From: an uncultured Thermomicrobiales bacterium
GTDB lineage: Bacteria > Chloroflexota > Chloroflexia > Thermomicrobiales > UBA6265
Reading direction: 5' to 3'
DNA length: 37,496 bases
Assembly: GCA_902806405.1 (NCBI GenBank)
Contig: CADCWL010000058.1
Coordinates: forward strand, 1 to 37,496
Position numbers and translations under genes: made by a program. Of this stretch, positions 17,266 through 25,573 are shown piece by piece (positions within the stretch are counted from its first letter, which is position 1; each line of letters starts with the position of its first letter). The notes under the pieces are model-generated. The model was not told where the DNA came from. It worked only from the letters and a program-made list of their open reading frames with translations, and ran no database searches.

Positions 17266-19131
17266 TCAGGCGCGGCGGGCGGGGCGCCAATCCTGGAGCG
17301 GAGGGAGTTCGGGCCAGAACTCGATGCCGCGCCGCCGCTGCAAGCGCCCCGTCCGGTGGGCGATCGTGTAGACCGCTTCCCGCAACCCGAGAAACAACAG
17401 GCCGACGCCGCCGACGACGACCAGCGCGACCGGCCACCGCAGCGGGGTGTCGCGGACGACCTCGAGACCGCCGATCGTCAACTGACCGGGGCCGTCGAGC
17501 TCCAGCGTCAACATGTGCGGGCCATCCTCCAACCCGTCGGCGAGCGAGATCGGTACGTCCTGCGCTTGGATCGCGTCGAGGGCAAGCGCGATCGGCTCCC
17601 CGTCGACGCTCGCCTTCACCTGCCCAGCGTCGGGGCCGAAGCGGAGGAGCGCGACCGCCCCGGTGCCGACGAAGCGGACGGTGGTCCGAGCGTCGTCCTC
17701 GCGCGTCGTGCGGTAGATCGTGGAGCCGAGGTGCTGCACGTCCCAGTTCCCTTCGAGATCGAACTGGGGGGCGTCGACCGGCAGGAAGCCGGTGGGGGCC
17801 GCCGCGGTGCCGCCGTCGGCGGCGAAGGTGGCGAGGGCGTCGTAGAGGGGGGTGGCGACGCCGTTGGCTCGCAGCAACTCCCGTCCCGGCTCGACCGCGC
17901 CGCCGAGACCGGGGCCGGGGACCAGTCCCCAGGCGAACATTGGTCCCATCCATGCCCATTCGGTCCGGGCGCGCTCCAACCCGGCGACCGCGTAGGCAGC
18001 CTGATCGGCCGCGGTCACGCTGCCGGCGTCCGCGCCCGTACGCCACCCGTAGTGCGTCGCCCAGACCGGTTTCGCGTCGTCCCCGGCTTCGACCATCGCC
18101 TCGCGGAAGAGGACCGCCCGTGACAAGCTTGCCGTGCCCGGGTCGACCCGCCGATCGAAGGGCGACCGGCCGCCGCCATCGACGGCGGCGGCGGCGACAT
18201 TGAAGTAGGGCCGCGCGCCGTTGCGGTAGAGGTCACGCAGGAAGCCGAGGTCGCCGTCGGGGGCGCCGTGCGGCGCGCCAGGGTCGAGCTCGGCCAACAC
18301 CACCGTGGCATTGGGGTTGGCCGAGCGGACGGCGTTGAACCCGAGGGAGAGCAGCTCGACGTAGCCGGCGGCGTCGGCCGGCATCCCGCCCCAGCGATCG
18401 GGGCGGTTCGGGAGGTCCCAGAGCTGAAGGAACGAGACGCGCGACCGCCCGTCCACCGGTCCGTACCGAGCGGCGACCGCCTCGGCGAAGCGCGCGTAGG
18501 CCGCGGCGTCGACCGGTGGGGCGTCGGGCGAGTCCTGTTGCGCCGGCGCCCGCGCCCAACCGGGCGAGTCATGCAGCACCACGACCGGCTCCAGCAGGTG
18601 CCGGGTCAGAGCCTCGACGATGGCGTCGTAGGGCTCCCAGACGTAGGCGCCCGGGGTGGGCTCGATCTCGGCCCAGGAGACGCTCTGGCGGACGTAGCGG
18701 AAGCCGCTCTGCTGCAGTGCCGCCACCACCGCCTCAATATCGCCGGGGGCGAAGCGCGTGAGGTCTACGTTGGTGGCGAGGCCGCGACCGCTCGGATGGC
18801 GGACCCACGGCGCGCTGCCGCCCGTTTCCACCCCCCGGTGGAACGCCAGATCGGCGACGACACCGCCGCCCGCGAGGAGGAGGCCGAGCAGGGACAGGAG
18901 CAGGGCGACCCCGAAGCGTCCCGCGTCGGGCTGCCGCGACAGCGCGGCCGCCCCCCCTCGGACAAACCTGCCGACGGCGGCGGGTGGCCCGCCCGGCGCC
19001 GCTTCCGGGCGGGAGGGAGGCACCCGGAACCGGTGGGAGCTCGGGCGGGACGGGGGTGTCTCCTCCACGATCGCGGGCGACAGCGGGCCGTCAGGCGCCG
19101 GCGACGAGCGCCGGCGCCCGGACAAGGCCAT
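17266..19131 (-). CDS. Membrane-anchored glycosidase-fold protein lacking catalytic acids
   Basis: A 621-residue protein. The N-terminal 70 residues are cytoplasmic-like, rich in Pro and Arg. A membrane helix follows (about 73-97), then a clan-A glycosidase-like (GH39/GH5-type) barrel (about 110-430) with 'FRYVRQSVSWAEIEPTPGAY' and 'PVVVLHDSPGW'. Next is a beta domain (about 460-570) and a second helix near the C-terminus (WPVALVVVGGVGLLFLGL). The usual acid/base motif WNEPN reads W238-D-L-P-N, and the usual nucleophile motif T-E-F-G-W reads T-H360-Y-G-W, so both catalytic glutamates are absent. It may bind rather than cleave glycans. The start at ATG 19131 overlaps nfo by 41 bases; GTG 19068 is an alternative and neither has a clear ribosome site. 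Confidence 0.75.
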   Translation of the reverse strand: MALSGRRRSSPAPDGPLSPAIVEETPPSRPSSHRFRVPPSRPEAAPGGPPAAVGRFVRGGAAALSRQPDAGRFGVALLLSLLGLLLAGGGVVADLAFHRGVETGGSAPWVRHPSGRGLATNVDLTRFAPGDIEAVVAALQQSGFRYVRQSVSWAEIEPTPGAYVWEPYDAIVEALTRHLLEPVVVLHDSPGWARAPAQQDSPDAPPVDAAAYARFAEAVAARYGPVDGRSRVSFLQLWDLPNRPDRWGGMPADAAGYVELLSLGFNAVRSANPNATVVLAELDPGAPHGAPDGDLGFLRDLYRNGARPYFNVAAAAVDGGGRSPFDRRVDPGTASLSRAVLFREAMVEAGDDAKPVWATHYGWRTGADAGSVTAADQAAYAVAGLERARTEWAWMGPMFAWGLVPGPGLGGAVEPGRELLRANGVATPLYDALATFAADGGTAAAPTGFLPVDAPQFDLEGNWDVQHLGSTIYRTTREDDARTTVRFVGTGAVALLRFGPDAGQVKASVDGEPIALALDAIQAQDVPISLADGLEDGPHMLTLELDGPGQLTIGGLEVVRDTPLRWPVALVVVGGVGLLFLGLREAVYTIAHRTGRLQRRRGIEFWPELPPLQDWRPARRA

Positions 19132-19963
19132 GGAGGGTCGCCAGGTTTCGACGGTCCTCCTCGCCGTCGTCCCCCTTCGGCGTCTCCAGGATGCCCGGCA
19201 GGCCCGCGAAACGGGGATCATTGAGGACGAACGCGAAGGGATCGAGGCCCAGCTCCCCGTCGCCGATCGGGGCGTGGCGATCGACCCGGCTGCCAAGCCC
19301 CTTCTTGGAGTCGTTGAGATGGAAAACGCGGAGGCGGTCGAGGCCGATCGTGGACTCGAAGGCGGCCATCGTCTCGGCGTAGCCGCCTTCGTCGCGCAGA
19401 TCGTAGCCGGCGGCGAAGGCGTGGCAGGTGTCGAAGCAGACGCCGACGCGCCCCTTCTCGTCGACCCGGTCGATGATCCCCGCGAGCTCCTCGAAGCTAC
19501 GGCCGAGGGCGGTCCCCTGGCCGGCGGTCGTCTCGAGCAGGATCGTCGTCGCCCCGTCCGGACGCTCGGCGTGGGTGCGGTTGATCCCCTCGGCCACGCG
19601 AGCGAGGCCGATCTCCACCCCGTCCCCCATGTGGGCGCCGGGGTGGGAGACGAGGAACGGCACCCCCAGCAGGTCGCACCGGTCCAGCTCGTCGCGGAAC
19701 GCCAGCCGCGACTTCTCGCGGAGCGCATCGTCCGGGGAGGCGAGGTTGATCAGGTAGGAGTCGTGGGCGACCAGGGAGCGGACCGCGCTCTCGGCCCATC
19801 GCTCCCGGAAACGCTCGGCAAGCGCCGGCTCGATCGGCTTCGCGTTCCACTGGTTGGCGTTCTTGGTGAAGATTTGGCAGGCGACCATCTCGAAGGCGGC
19901 GGCGCGCTCGATGGCGCGCTCGTGTCCCCCGGCGATCGACATGTGCGCGCCAAGCTCGAGCAC
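19091..19963 (-). CDS. nfo: Deoxyribonuclease IV (endonuclease IV)
   Basis: A 290-residue AP endonuclease of the Nfo/EndoIV family; it cleaves DNA 5' to abasic sites in base-excision repair. The zinc-binding TIM-barrel signatures are all present: 'LGAHMSIAGG' at the N-terminus, 'FLVSHPGAHMG', 'ILLETTAGQG', 'VGVCFDTCHAFAAGYD', 'VFHLNDSKKGLGSRVDRH' and 'IGDGELG', with conserved His, Glu and Asp metal ligands in each. AGGAGG seven bases upstream fixes the GTG start at 19963. The frame stays open further upstream, but that part has no homology. Its 3' end overlaps the next minus-strand gene. Confidence 0.95.
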   Translation of the reverse strand: MLELGAHMSIAGGHERAIERAAAFEMVACQIFTKNANQWNAKPIEPALAERFRERWAESAVRSLVAHDSYLINLASPDDALREKSRLAFRDELDRCDLLGVPFLVSHPGAHMGDGVEIGLARVAEGINRTHAERPDGATTILLETTAGQGTALGRSFEELAGIIDRVDEKGRVGVCFDTCHAFAAGYDLRDEGGYAETMAAFESTIGLDRLRVFHLNDSKKGLGSRVDRHAPIGDGELGLDPFAFVLNDPRFAGLPGILETPKGDDGEEDRRNLATLHGLVRAPALVAGA

Positions 19964-20056
19964 CCCGGCCCCCTCCTGTTGACGATCGCGAGCAACGCGA
20001 CGACGATACCATACGTCCGTACACCACCGTCGGCCCCGTCCCCGTCGGGGACCGTG

Positions 20057-20065
20057 TGGTAGAAT
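20057..20065 (+). promoter_or_regulatory. Extended -10 element for the glycosyltransferase
   Basis: TGGTAGAAT has the TGn-TAnAAT form of an extended -10 promoter, about 64 bases before the GTG of the downstream glycosyltransferase. No good -35 box lies at the usual distance, which extended -10 promoters can tolerate. Confidence 0.4.
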
Positions 20066-20128
20066 CCGCCGCTTCCGGCACCGGATGGCGACGAAGGACG
20101 GTACCCCCGAGGGGAGACAAAGGCGCCC

Positions 20129-20926
20129 GTGAACGGGGAGAGCGCGACGCCGGCCGATCCCCCTCCCGCTCCCCCAGCCTCCCCATCGCTCTCGCTCGTG
20201 ATCCCCGCCTACAATGAGGCGGAACGCGTCGGCGCCACCCTCCGGACCGTGACCGCGTTCTTGGCGGCCCAACCCTACGCCCACGAGTTGATCCTGGTCG
20301 ACGACGGGAGCGACGACGGGACGGCCGAGATCGCGCACGCGGCGCTGCGACGGCATCCCGGCTCCCGCGTCCTGACGATCCCCCACGGTGGCAAGGCAGC
20401 CGCCGTCCGGGCCGGGATGTCTGCGGCGACGATGGACCAGATCGCCTTCAGCGACGCCGACTTGGCGACCCCGCTCCGCTATCTGGACGATCTCCGTGCG
20501 GCGTTGGCGGGCGGCTGCCAGGCGGCAATCGGGTCGCGGGAGGGGGCCGGGGCACGGCGGGTCGGGGAGCCGTTCTACCGGCACCTGATGGGACGTGTCT
20601 TCAATCGGCTGGTCCGTGCGTTGCTCCTGCCCGGCATCCAGGACACCCAGTGCGGCTTCAAGCTCTTCCGGCGCGAGGCGGCCCGAGAGATCCTGGCACA
20701 GGCCCGCCTCTACCGGGAGTCCGGGTCGGTGGCCGGTCCGCGCGTGACGGCGTTCGACGTCGAACTGCTGGTCATCGCTCGCCGCCTCGGGTACCGGGTC
20801 TGCCCGATCCCGGTCGTCTGGACCTACGGCGAGCGCAGCAAGGTGCAGCCGGCGCAGGACACCTGGCACAATGTGCGGGACGTGCTGCGGGTGCGGATGA
20901 ACGCCTGGCGGGGTCGGTATCACTAG
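20129..20926 (+). CDS. Family 2 glycosyltransferase, dolichyl-phosphate glucosyltransferase-like
   Basis: A 265-residue GT-A glycosyltransferase that moves a sugar from a nucleotide donor, probably to a polyprenyl phosphate at the inner membrane face. 'SLVIPAYNEAERVG' (about 22-35), 'LILVDDGSDDGT' (about 55-64), the DxD-like 'SDADLAT' (108-114), 'GSREGAGARRVGEPFYR' and 'IQDTQCGFKLF' match the dolichyl-phosphate beta-glucosyltransferase/DPMS subgroup. It has no C-terminal membrane anchor, unlike DPMS enzymes. The start is GTG 20129 with an AAAGG upstream; the first 20 residues are Pro/Ser-rich. It is divergent from nfo. Together with the UPF0104 and glycosidase-like genes it hints at envelope glycan synthesis. 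Confidence 0.88.
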   Translation: MNGESATPADPPPAPPASPSLSLVIPAYNEAERVGATLRTVTAFLAAQPYAHELILVDDGSDDGTAEIAHAALRRHPGSRVLTIPHGGKAAAVRAGMSAATMDQIAFSDADLATPLRYLDDLRAALAGGCQAAIGSREGAGARRVGEPFYRHLMGRVFNRLVRALLLPGIQDTQCGFKLFRREAAREILAQARLYRESGSVAGPRVTAFDVELLVIARRLGYRVCPIPVVWTYGERSKVQPAQDTWHNVRDVLRVRMNAWRGRYH

Positions 20927-20964
20927 CCGCCGGGGAACGATAGCACCCGATTGCGAAGTCGCTG

Positions 20965-21165
20965 TTGCCGCGTTCCGCCGAATCCGCCGCGGTGCAGCGC
21001 GCCGGCTTGGGGCGAGCTGATCGGAGTCAGATGCGGCATCCCGAGGGCCATCTCGCAAGCCTGGTCGATCACGGAGGCCGCGATTGCCCGGGTGGTACCC
21101 TTCGCCGGGTACTCTGCCGCCCGGGAGTCACCGTCGACCAGTTCCGGCGACTCCCAAAAGGTTGG
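20965..21165 (+). pseudogene. hicA: Decayed HicA toxin remnant
   Basis: The frame starting near 20965 contains, from about 21022, a stretch that matches the C-terminal two-thirds of HicA mRNA interferases: 'QMRHPEGHLASLVDHGGRD' then 'CPGGTLRRVLCRPGVTVDQF' and RRL. In HicA this follows the catalytic 'GSHH'. Here the equivalent residues read R-S-Q, so the catalytic histidine is lost, and the N-terminal residues fit only loosely. Codon bias is weaker than in functional neighbours. The frame runs on past the expected end into the hicB region in another frame. I call it a pseudogene; the family match is by eye and needs a profile search. Confidence 0.6.
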
Positions 21166-21169
21166 ATCG

Positions 21170-21559
21170 GTGCCACCGCACGAGTCCCTCGTTCTCCTGG
21201 CACCCAACGCAAGCGGCGGGTATCTGGCGGACGGTCCCACCCTCCGAGGATGCGTCACGCACGGAGAGACCTCGGACCTGGCACCCGCCAACGCCCGTGA
21301 AGCGATCGCCCCTTACCTGCAGAATGGCGTCGCCGATAACCTCGCCCGCGCCGGAGCCCGCGGCGATACGATCTTCGCCGCCGTGGCGACATCGTCCACC
21401 GCTCGAACCCGGGCGCCGAACCGGGCGACACGAGCCGTCGCCGCACGGCCACAATCGCTCGTCGTGCCCCTCGTCGTTGAAGCCCGACGGTCGTCGGTCG
21501 AACGGTCCCCCTTCACGACGATCCGTCGCTTCGTGACCCGACAACGCCCGACGTCGTGA
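21170..21559 (+). pseudogene. hicB: HicB-like antitoxin remnant
   Basis: From a GTG at 21170, with AAAAGG about eight bases upstream, the frame reads 'SLVLLAPNASGGYLADGP' then 'TLRGCVTHGETSDLAPANAR' and EAIAPYLQ. This fits the HicB core (GGYvaxxPxLpGCvtxGdTxxEAxxNaxEAi). It starts just after the HicA-like stretch, in the hicA-hicB order usual for the family. After residue 75 or so the sequence is Arg/Thr-rich with no HTH or RHH domain. Many third positions are A or T, unlike functional genes here. It could be a short but intact antitoxin; given the decayed partner I prefer a remnant. Confidence 0.55.
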
Positions 21560-21605
21560 TCGACGAGGCGTCGATCCAATCCCCGACCAAGCGAGGCCCT
21601 CTTCC

Positions 21606-23357
21606 GTGACCGAGAACACGTCGTCCGTGACCCGTAATCCCGAGCTGATCTTCGTCGGCGTCGCCTGGCCGTATGCGAGCGGGCCGCGCCACTTGGGGCA
21701 CGCCGCCGGCGCGTACGTGCCGCCGGACGTCTTTGCCCGCTACCACAGGATGACCGGGAACCGGGTGCTGATGGTCTCCGGATCGGACATGCACGGGACG
21801 CCGATCACCGTGGTCGCCGACCAGCGGGGGGTCGGCCCGCGCGAGGTGGCCGAAGAGAACCACCGCGGCATCGCCGACTCGTTCACGCGGCTCGGCCTCT
21901 CCTACGACCTCTACACGACGACCCTGACGCCAACCCACTACCGGGTGACGCAGGCCTTCTTCCTCCGCCTCCACGAACAGGGGTACCTCTTCGAAGACAC
22001 GACGACGGCGATGTACGATCCGGAGGCGCGGCGCTTTCTGCCGGATCGCTACGTCGAGGGGACCTGTCCCCACTGCGGTTACCCCGACGCGCGCGGCGAC
22101 CAGTGCGACAACTGCGGCCGCACGCTCGACCCGACCGACCTGATCGACCCGCGCTCCAAGCTCTCCGGAGCGACGCCGGAGACGCGCCAGACGACCCACT
22201 TCTTCCTCGACCTGCCCAAGTTTCAGGAGCCGCTGCTTTCCTGGGTGGAGGCCAACCGCGACCGCTGGCGACCCGCCGTCTCGGCGTTCGTCCTCGGTTG
22301 GCTCCGGGAGGGACTGAAGCCGCGGGCGATCACCCGCGACATCGACTGGGGGGTGCCGATCCCGCTTCCGGGCTGGGAGGATAAGCGAATCTACGTCTGG
22401 TTCGACGCGGTGATCGGCTACCTCTCCGCCTCGGTCGAGTGGGCCGAGCGGCGCGGGGAGCCGGACGCCTGGAAGGCGTGGTGGGAGGTGGGGGCGGACG
22501 GCGCGGCGCCGGGCCGCGCCTACTACTTCATCGGCAAGGACAACGTCCCGTTTCACGCCATCATCTGGCCGGCGATGCTCATGGGCTACGGCGGCCTGGC
22601 GCTGCCGTTCGACGTGCCGGCCAACGAGTTCCTGACGATCGGCGGCCAGAAGCTGTCGTCCAGCCGCGCCTACACCGCACGCCTCCCGTTCCTGCCGGAG
22701 GCCCTGGAGCTCTTCGACGCGGACGCGCTCCGCTTCTTCCTGACGATCAACGCGCCGGAGGGTCGGGACACCGATTTCTCGTGGGACGAGTTCCAGCGGC
22801 GCAACAACGACGAGCTGGTGGCGACCTACGGCAACGCCGTTCACCGGCTGCTCAGCTTCGCCCGCTCCCGCTTCGACGGCCGGGTTCCGACGCCAACTGA
22901 ACCGTCGGTGGCGGACCGGGCGATGCTGGCGCTGGCGGCCGACGCCTTCGCCTCGGTCGGGACCCAGATCGAGGGGGTCCACCTGAGGGAAGGACTGCGA
23001 CTGACGATGGGTCTGGCCCAGGCCTTGAACCGCTACCTGGACGACGCCGCCCCGTGGAAGACGATCAAGACCGATCCGGCGCGGGCCGCGACCGCGGTCT
23101 GGACGGCGCTGCAGATCGTCGGCGCGCTGCGGGTGCTGACGGCGCCGTTTCTCCCCTTCTCGGCGCAGCGGCTGCACGCCTACCTCGGGGAGGAAGGGGA
23201 CGTCCACGCGCTGCCCTGGGCCCCGCGCGAGGTGCCCACCGGGACGCAGCTCGTGCCCCCGCAGCCCCTCTTCCGGAAGCTGGAGGACGAGGAGCTGGAG
23301 GGGCTGCTGGCGCGGCTGGGGCCGACCGAGGCCGCGGCGACCGGGGAGCCGACCTAG
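21606..23357 (+). CDS. metG: Methionyl-tRNA synthetase
   Basis: A 583-residue class I synthetase that charges tRNA-Met. The HIGH motif appears as PRHLGH (about 27-32). 'SGSDMHGTP' follows, and a zinc ribbon CPHC ... CDNC lies near 157-175. 'HAIIWPAMLMGYG' precedes the KMSKS loop, which reads KLSSS (about 349-353): the last lysine is replaced by serine, as in some non-E. coli MetRS branches. An anticodon-binding helical domain follows. There is no C-terminal EMAP-like tRNA-binding domain, so this is the short form. The start is GTG 21606; a weak TTCC-rich stretch precedes it, with no good ribosome site. The gene converges with accA. Confidence 0.93.
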   Translation: MTENTSSVTRNPELIFVGVAWPYASGPRHLGHAAGAYVPPDVFARYHRMTGNRVLMVSGSDMHGTPITVVADQRGVGPREVAEENHRGIADSFTRLGLSYDLYTTTLTPTHYRVTQAFFLRLHEQGYLFEDTTTAMYDPEARRFLPDRYVEGTCPHCGYPDARGDQCDNCGRTLDPTDLIDPRSKLSGATPETRQTTHFFLDLPKFQEPLLSWVEANRDRWRPAVSAFVLGWLREGLKPRAITRDIDWGVPIPLPGWEDKRIYVWFDAVIGYLSASVEWAERRGEPDAWKAWWEVGADGAAPGRAYYFIGKDNVPFHAIIWPAMLMGYGGLALPFDVPANEFLTIGGQKLSSSRAYTARLPFLPEALELFDADALRFFLTINAPEGRDTDFSWDEFQRRNNDELVATYGNAVHRLLSFARSRFDGRVPTPTEPSVADRAMLALAADAFASVGTQIEGVHLREGLRLTMGLAQALNRYLDDAAPWKTIKTDPARAATAVWTALQIVGALRVLTAPFLPFSAQRLHAYLGEEGDVHALPWAPREVPTGTQLVPPQPLFRKLEDEELEGLLARLGPTEAAATGEPT

Positions 23358-23487
23358 GGGCGAGGGCCGTCGCGGTTCGCCGGGCGGGAACATGCCCTAA
23401 GACATCGGAACGTGCGGATCGGCTGGAACGGGTCCGGCTCTGCGCTCCTCCCCCGACGAGGGGACAGGTCGCCCAGCCATGGATTTA

Positions 23488-23502
23488 CCCACGTGACGTG
23501 GG
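23488..23502. terminator. Small hairpin between metG and accA
   Basis: CCCACG-TGA-CGTGGG forms a six-base-pair dyad in the 185-base gap between the converging metG and accA genes. It has no T-tract, so it is only a possible terminator. Confidence 0.3.
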
Positions 23503-23542
23503 GGCACATTGCTGGATGGCCCTGTGCGCACGGGCCGCGTTC

Positions 23543-24466
23543 CTACCCGACCCCCGCGTCGTCCAGCGGCACGCCGTCGTCGGCACGGGCTTCTCGCCAG
23601 GCGCCGATGCGGCGGAACTTCCGGTAGCGGGCATCGCGGAGGCGGGGAACGGCCTCGGGGTCGGCGGCAGGGTAGGCCTCGACGAGCTCGCGCAGGTGGC
23701 GGGCAAGCACCCGACCGGTCGCGAGGATCGTCTCCCGGGGCTGCTCGTGAGCCGGAACGCGCTCGGGCACAACCTCGTCGACGATGCCAAACGCCGCGAG
23801 CTCCTCGGCCGTGATCCGCATCGTCTCCGCCGCCTCGGGGGCGCGGGCGGCGTCCTTCCAGAGGATCGTGGCGCACCCTTCGGGGGAAACGACGGCGTAG
23901 ACCGCGTTCTCGAGCATCACGATCCGGTCGGCGACACCGACCGCGAGCGCCCCGCCCGAACCTCCCTCGCCGATGACGACGGCAACGCTCGGCACGGCGA
24001 GGTCGGCCATCGCCAGCAAGCCCTCGGCGATGGCGGTCGCCTGCCCCCGCTCCTCCGAGCCGATGCCGGGGTCGGCACCGGGGGTGTCGATGAAGGTCAG
24101 GACCGGGAAGCCGAACTTCTCGGCGTGGCGAAGGAGGCGCTGGGCCTTGCGGTAGCCCTCGGGCCGCGCCATGCCAAAGTTGCGGGCCAGGTTCTCTTTG
24201 GTCGTCTCCCCCTTCTGGTGGCCGAGAACCATCACCGTCCGGCCGTCGAAGCGGGCGAGCCCGCCGACCAGGGCGCGGTCGTCGCCAAAGGCGCGGTCGC
24301 CGTGCAGCTCGACGAAGTCGATTGTCAGCTCCCGCAGGTAGTCGATCGCGTGCGGTCGCTCCGGGTGGCGGGCGAGCTTGACCCGGTCCCAGGCGCTCCG
24401 GCGCGGAGGCGCCGCATCGACGTCGATTACCCCCAGGAGGACGTCCGCCCCGGCGGTATCAGCCAC
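23543..24466 (-). CDS. accA: Acetyl-CoA carboxylase carboxyltransferase subunit alpha
   Basis: A 307-residue AccA, the alpha half of the carboxyltransferase that moves CO2 from carboxybiotin to acetyl-CoA in fatty-acid synthesis. Diagnostic stretches are '[18 protein letters not shown]', '[20 protein letters not shown]', '[15 protein letters not shown]', '[19 protein letters not shown]', '[18 protein letters not shown]' and '[13 protein letters not shown]'. I placed the start at GTG 24466, which overlaps the accD stop by eight bases. An alternative ATG at 24520 would overlap accD by 62 bases. accD lies directly upstream, so the two subunits are made from one message. Confidence 0.95.
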   Translation of the reverse strand: MADTAGADVLLGVIDVDAAPPRRSAWDRVKLARHPERPHAIDYLRELTIDFVELHGDRAFGDDRALVGGLARFDGRTVMVLGHQKGETTKENLARNFGMARPEGYRKAQRLLRHAEKFGFPVLTFIDTPGADPGIGSEERGQATAIAEGLLAMADLAVPSVAVVIGEGGSGGALAVGVADRIVMLENAVYAVVSPEGCATILWKDAARAPEAAETMRITAEELAAFGIVDEVVPERVPAHEQPRETILATGRVLARHLRELVEAYPAADPEAVPRLRDARYRKFRRIGAWREARADDGVPLDDAGVG

Positions 24467-25403
24467 CGGCAGCCCCGCTCTCGACCACGGCGACGAGCGC
24501 CGGCTCGTGGAGGTGTCCATTGAGCGGTACCTGCTGCTCCACCGCCGGAGCGTAGTGGGCGAGCAGGGTGGCCAGACCGGCGCGGAGGGCGCCGCGCTCG
24601 ACGATCAGGTCGACCATGCCGTGCTCAAGCAGGAACTCGGCCGTCTGGAAGCCCTCGGGCAGCTTCTGCTTGGTGATCTGCTCGATGACGCGGGGACCCG
24701 CGAAGCCGATCAGGGCGCCCGGCTCGGCCAGGATGACGTCGGCGACGGTCGCGTAGGACGCGGTAACGCCGCCGTAACAGGGGTCGACCAGGAGCGAGAA
24801 GTGCGGGACGCGAGCGCGGCCGAGGCGGGCGAGGGCGGCGACCGTCTTCGCCATCTGCATGAGGGAGAAGAGGCCCTCGTGCATGCGCGCACCACCCGAG
24901 GCGGATACGGTCAGCAGCGGCAGGCCCAGTTCCGCGCACCGCTCGGCGGTGCGGACCAGCTTCTCGCCAAAGACCGACCCCATGCTGGCGCCCATAAAAT
25001 CGAAATCGCACACGGCAAGGGCGAGCGGCCGGCCTTCGATCGCGGCGCGGCCGGTCAGCAACGCCTCGGTTTCGCCGCTCTTTGCCTCCGTCCGCGCCAG
25101 CTTGTCGAGGTAGGAGCCGCTCCCGTCGACGAAGCGAAGGGGGTCTTCGGGGCGAACCTCGGGGTCCCACTCGACGAACGAGTCGGGATCGGCGAGGAGG
25201 CCGACGCGCGCCCGCGCGCTGAGCCGGAAGTGGTAGGAGCACTTCGGGCAGACGCGGGCGTTCCGCTCCAGCTCCTTTGTGTACTGAAGCTCGTGGCAGC
25301 GCGGGCACTTGGTCCAGAGATCCTCCGGGATCGCCTGGTCCGGCTGCTGGTCGTCCGCCAAACGGGGGCGGAAGGCGCCGCGACGGTGGAAAAAATCTCG
25401 CAT
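24459..25403 (-). CDS. accD: Acetyl-CoA carboxylase carboxyltransferase subunit beta
   Basis: A 314-residue AccD, the zinc-ribbon beta subunit of acetyl-CoA carboxyltransferase. The four ribbon cysteines are Cys33, Cys36, Cys52 and Cys55 (KCPRCHE ... VCPKCSYH). '[20 protein letters not shown]', '[19 protein letters not shown]', '[20 protein letters not shown]', '[12 protein letters not shown]' and '[16 protein letters not shown]' are standard. An AAGGA lies upstream of ATG 25403. Its stop overlaps the accA start. Biotin carboxylase and carrier-protein genes are not in the window. A ggt gene on the same strand ends 170 bases upstream. Confidence 0.96.
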   Translation of the reverse strand: MRDFFHRRGAFRPRLADDQQPDQAIPEDLWTKCPRCHELQYTKELERNARVCPKCSYHFRLSARARVGLLADPDSFVEWDPEVRPEDPLRFVDGSGSYLDKLARTEAKSGETEALLTGRAAIEGRPLALAVCDFDFMGASMGSVFGEKLVRTAERCAELGLPLLTVSASGGARMHEGLFSLMQMAKTVAALARLGRARVPHFSLLVDPCYGGVTASYATVADVILAEPGALIGFAGPRVIEQITKQKLPEGFQTAEFLLEHGMVDLIVERGALRAGLATLLAHYAPAVEQQVPLNGHLHEPALVAVVESGAAGG

Positions 25404-25573
25404 GAGCGGCTCGTCCTTCGCCCCCGCCAGCGCTGGCCCTCGGCCGAGCGGGCGGCTCCGGGCGTCGTCGCCCCTCTTCGTCGGTCCACGACGTGGGCCA
25501 CAGAATACGTCAGCGTCCCACCCCCCGCAAGCCGGGGGCCGCGAATCCTCAACGAATCGTCAAGGATCCCGGT

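Noticed and set aside
21087-21125. T-box-like GGGTGGTACC core with a hairpin, upstream of metG, plus nested dyads at 21061-21141
   Set aside because: It lacks the GCG after ACC, no specifier-loop stem or T-tract is visible, it is about 500 bases from metG, and the same bases are explained as the hicA remnant coding sequence (GGTLRRVL).
20923-21291. Minus-strand frame of 122 codons in the gap before metG, which looks protein-like
   Set aside because: It is antisense to the hicA-like stretch. The HicA match on the plus strand is specific, and no family fits the minus frame.
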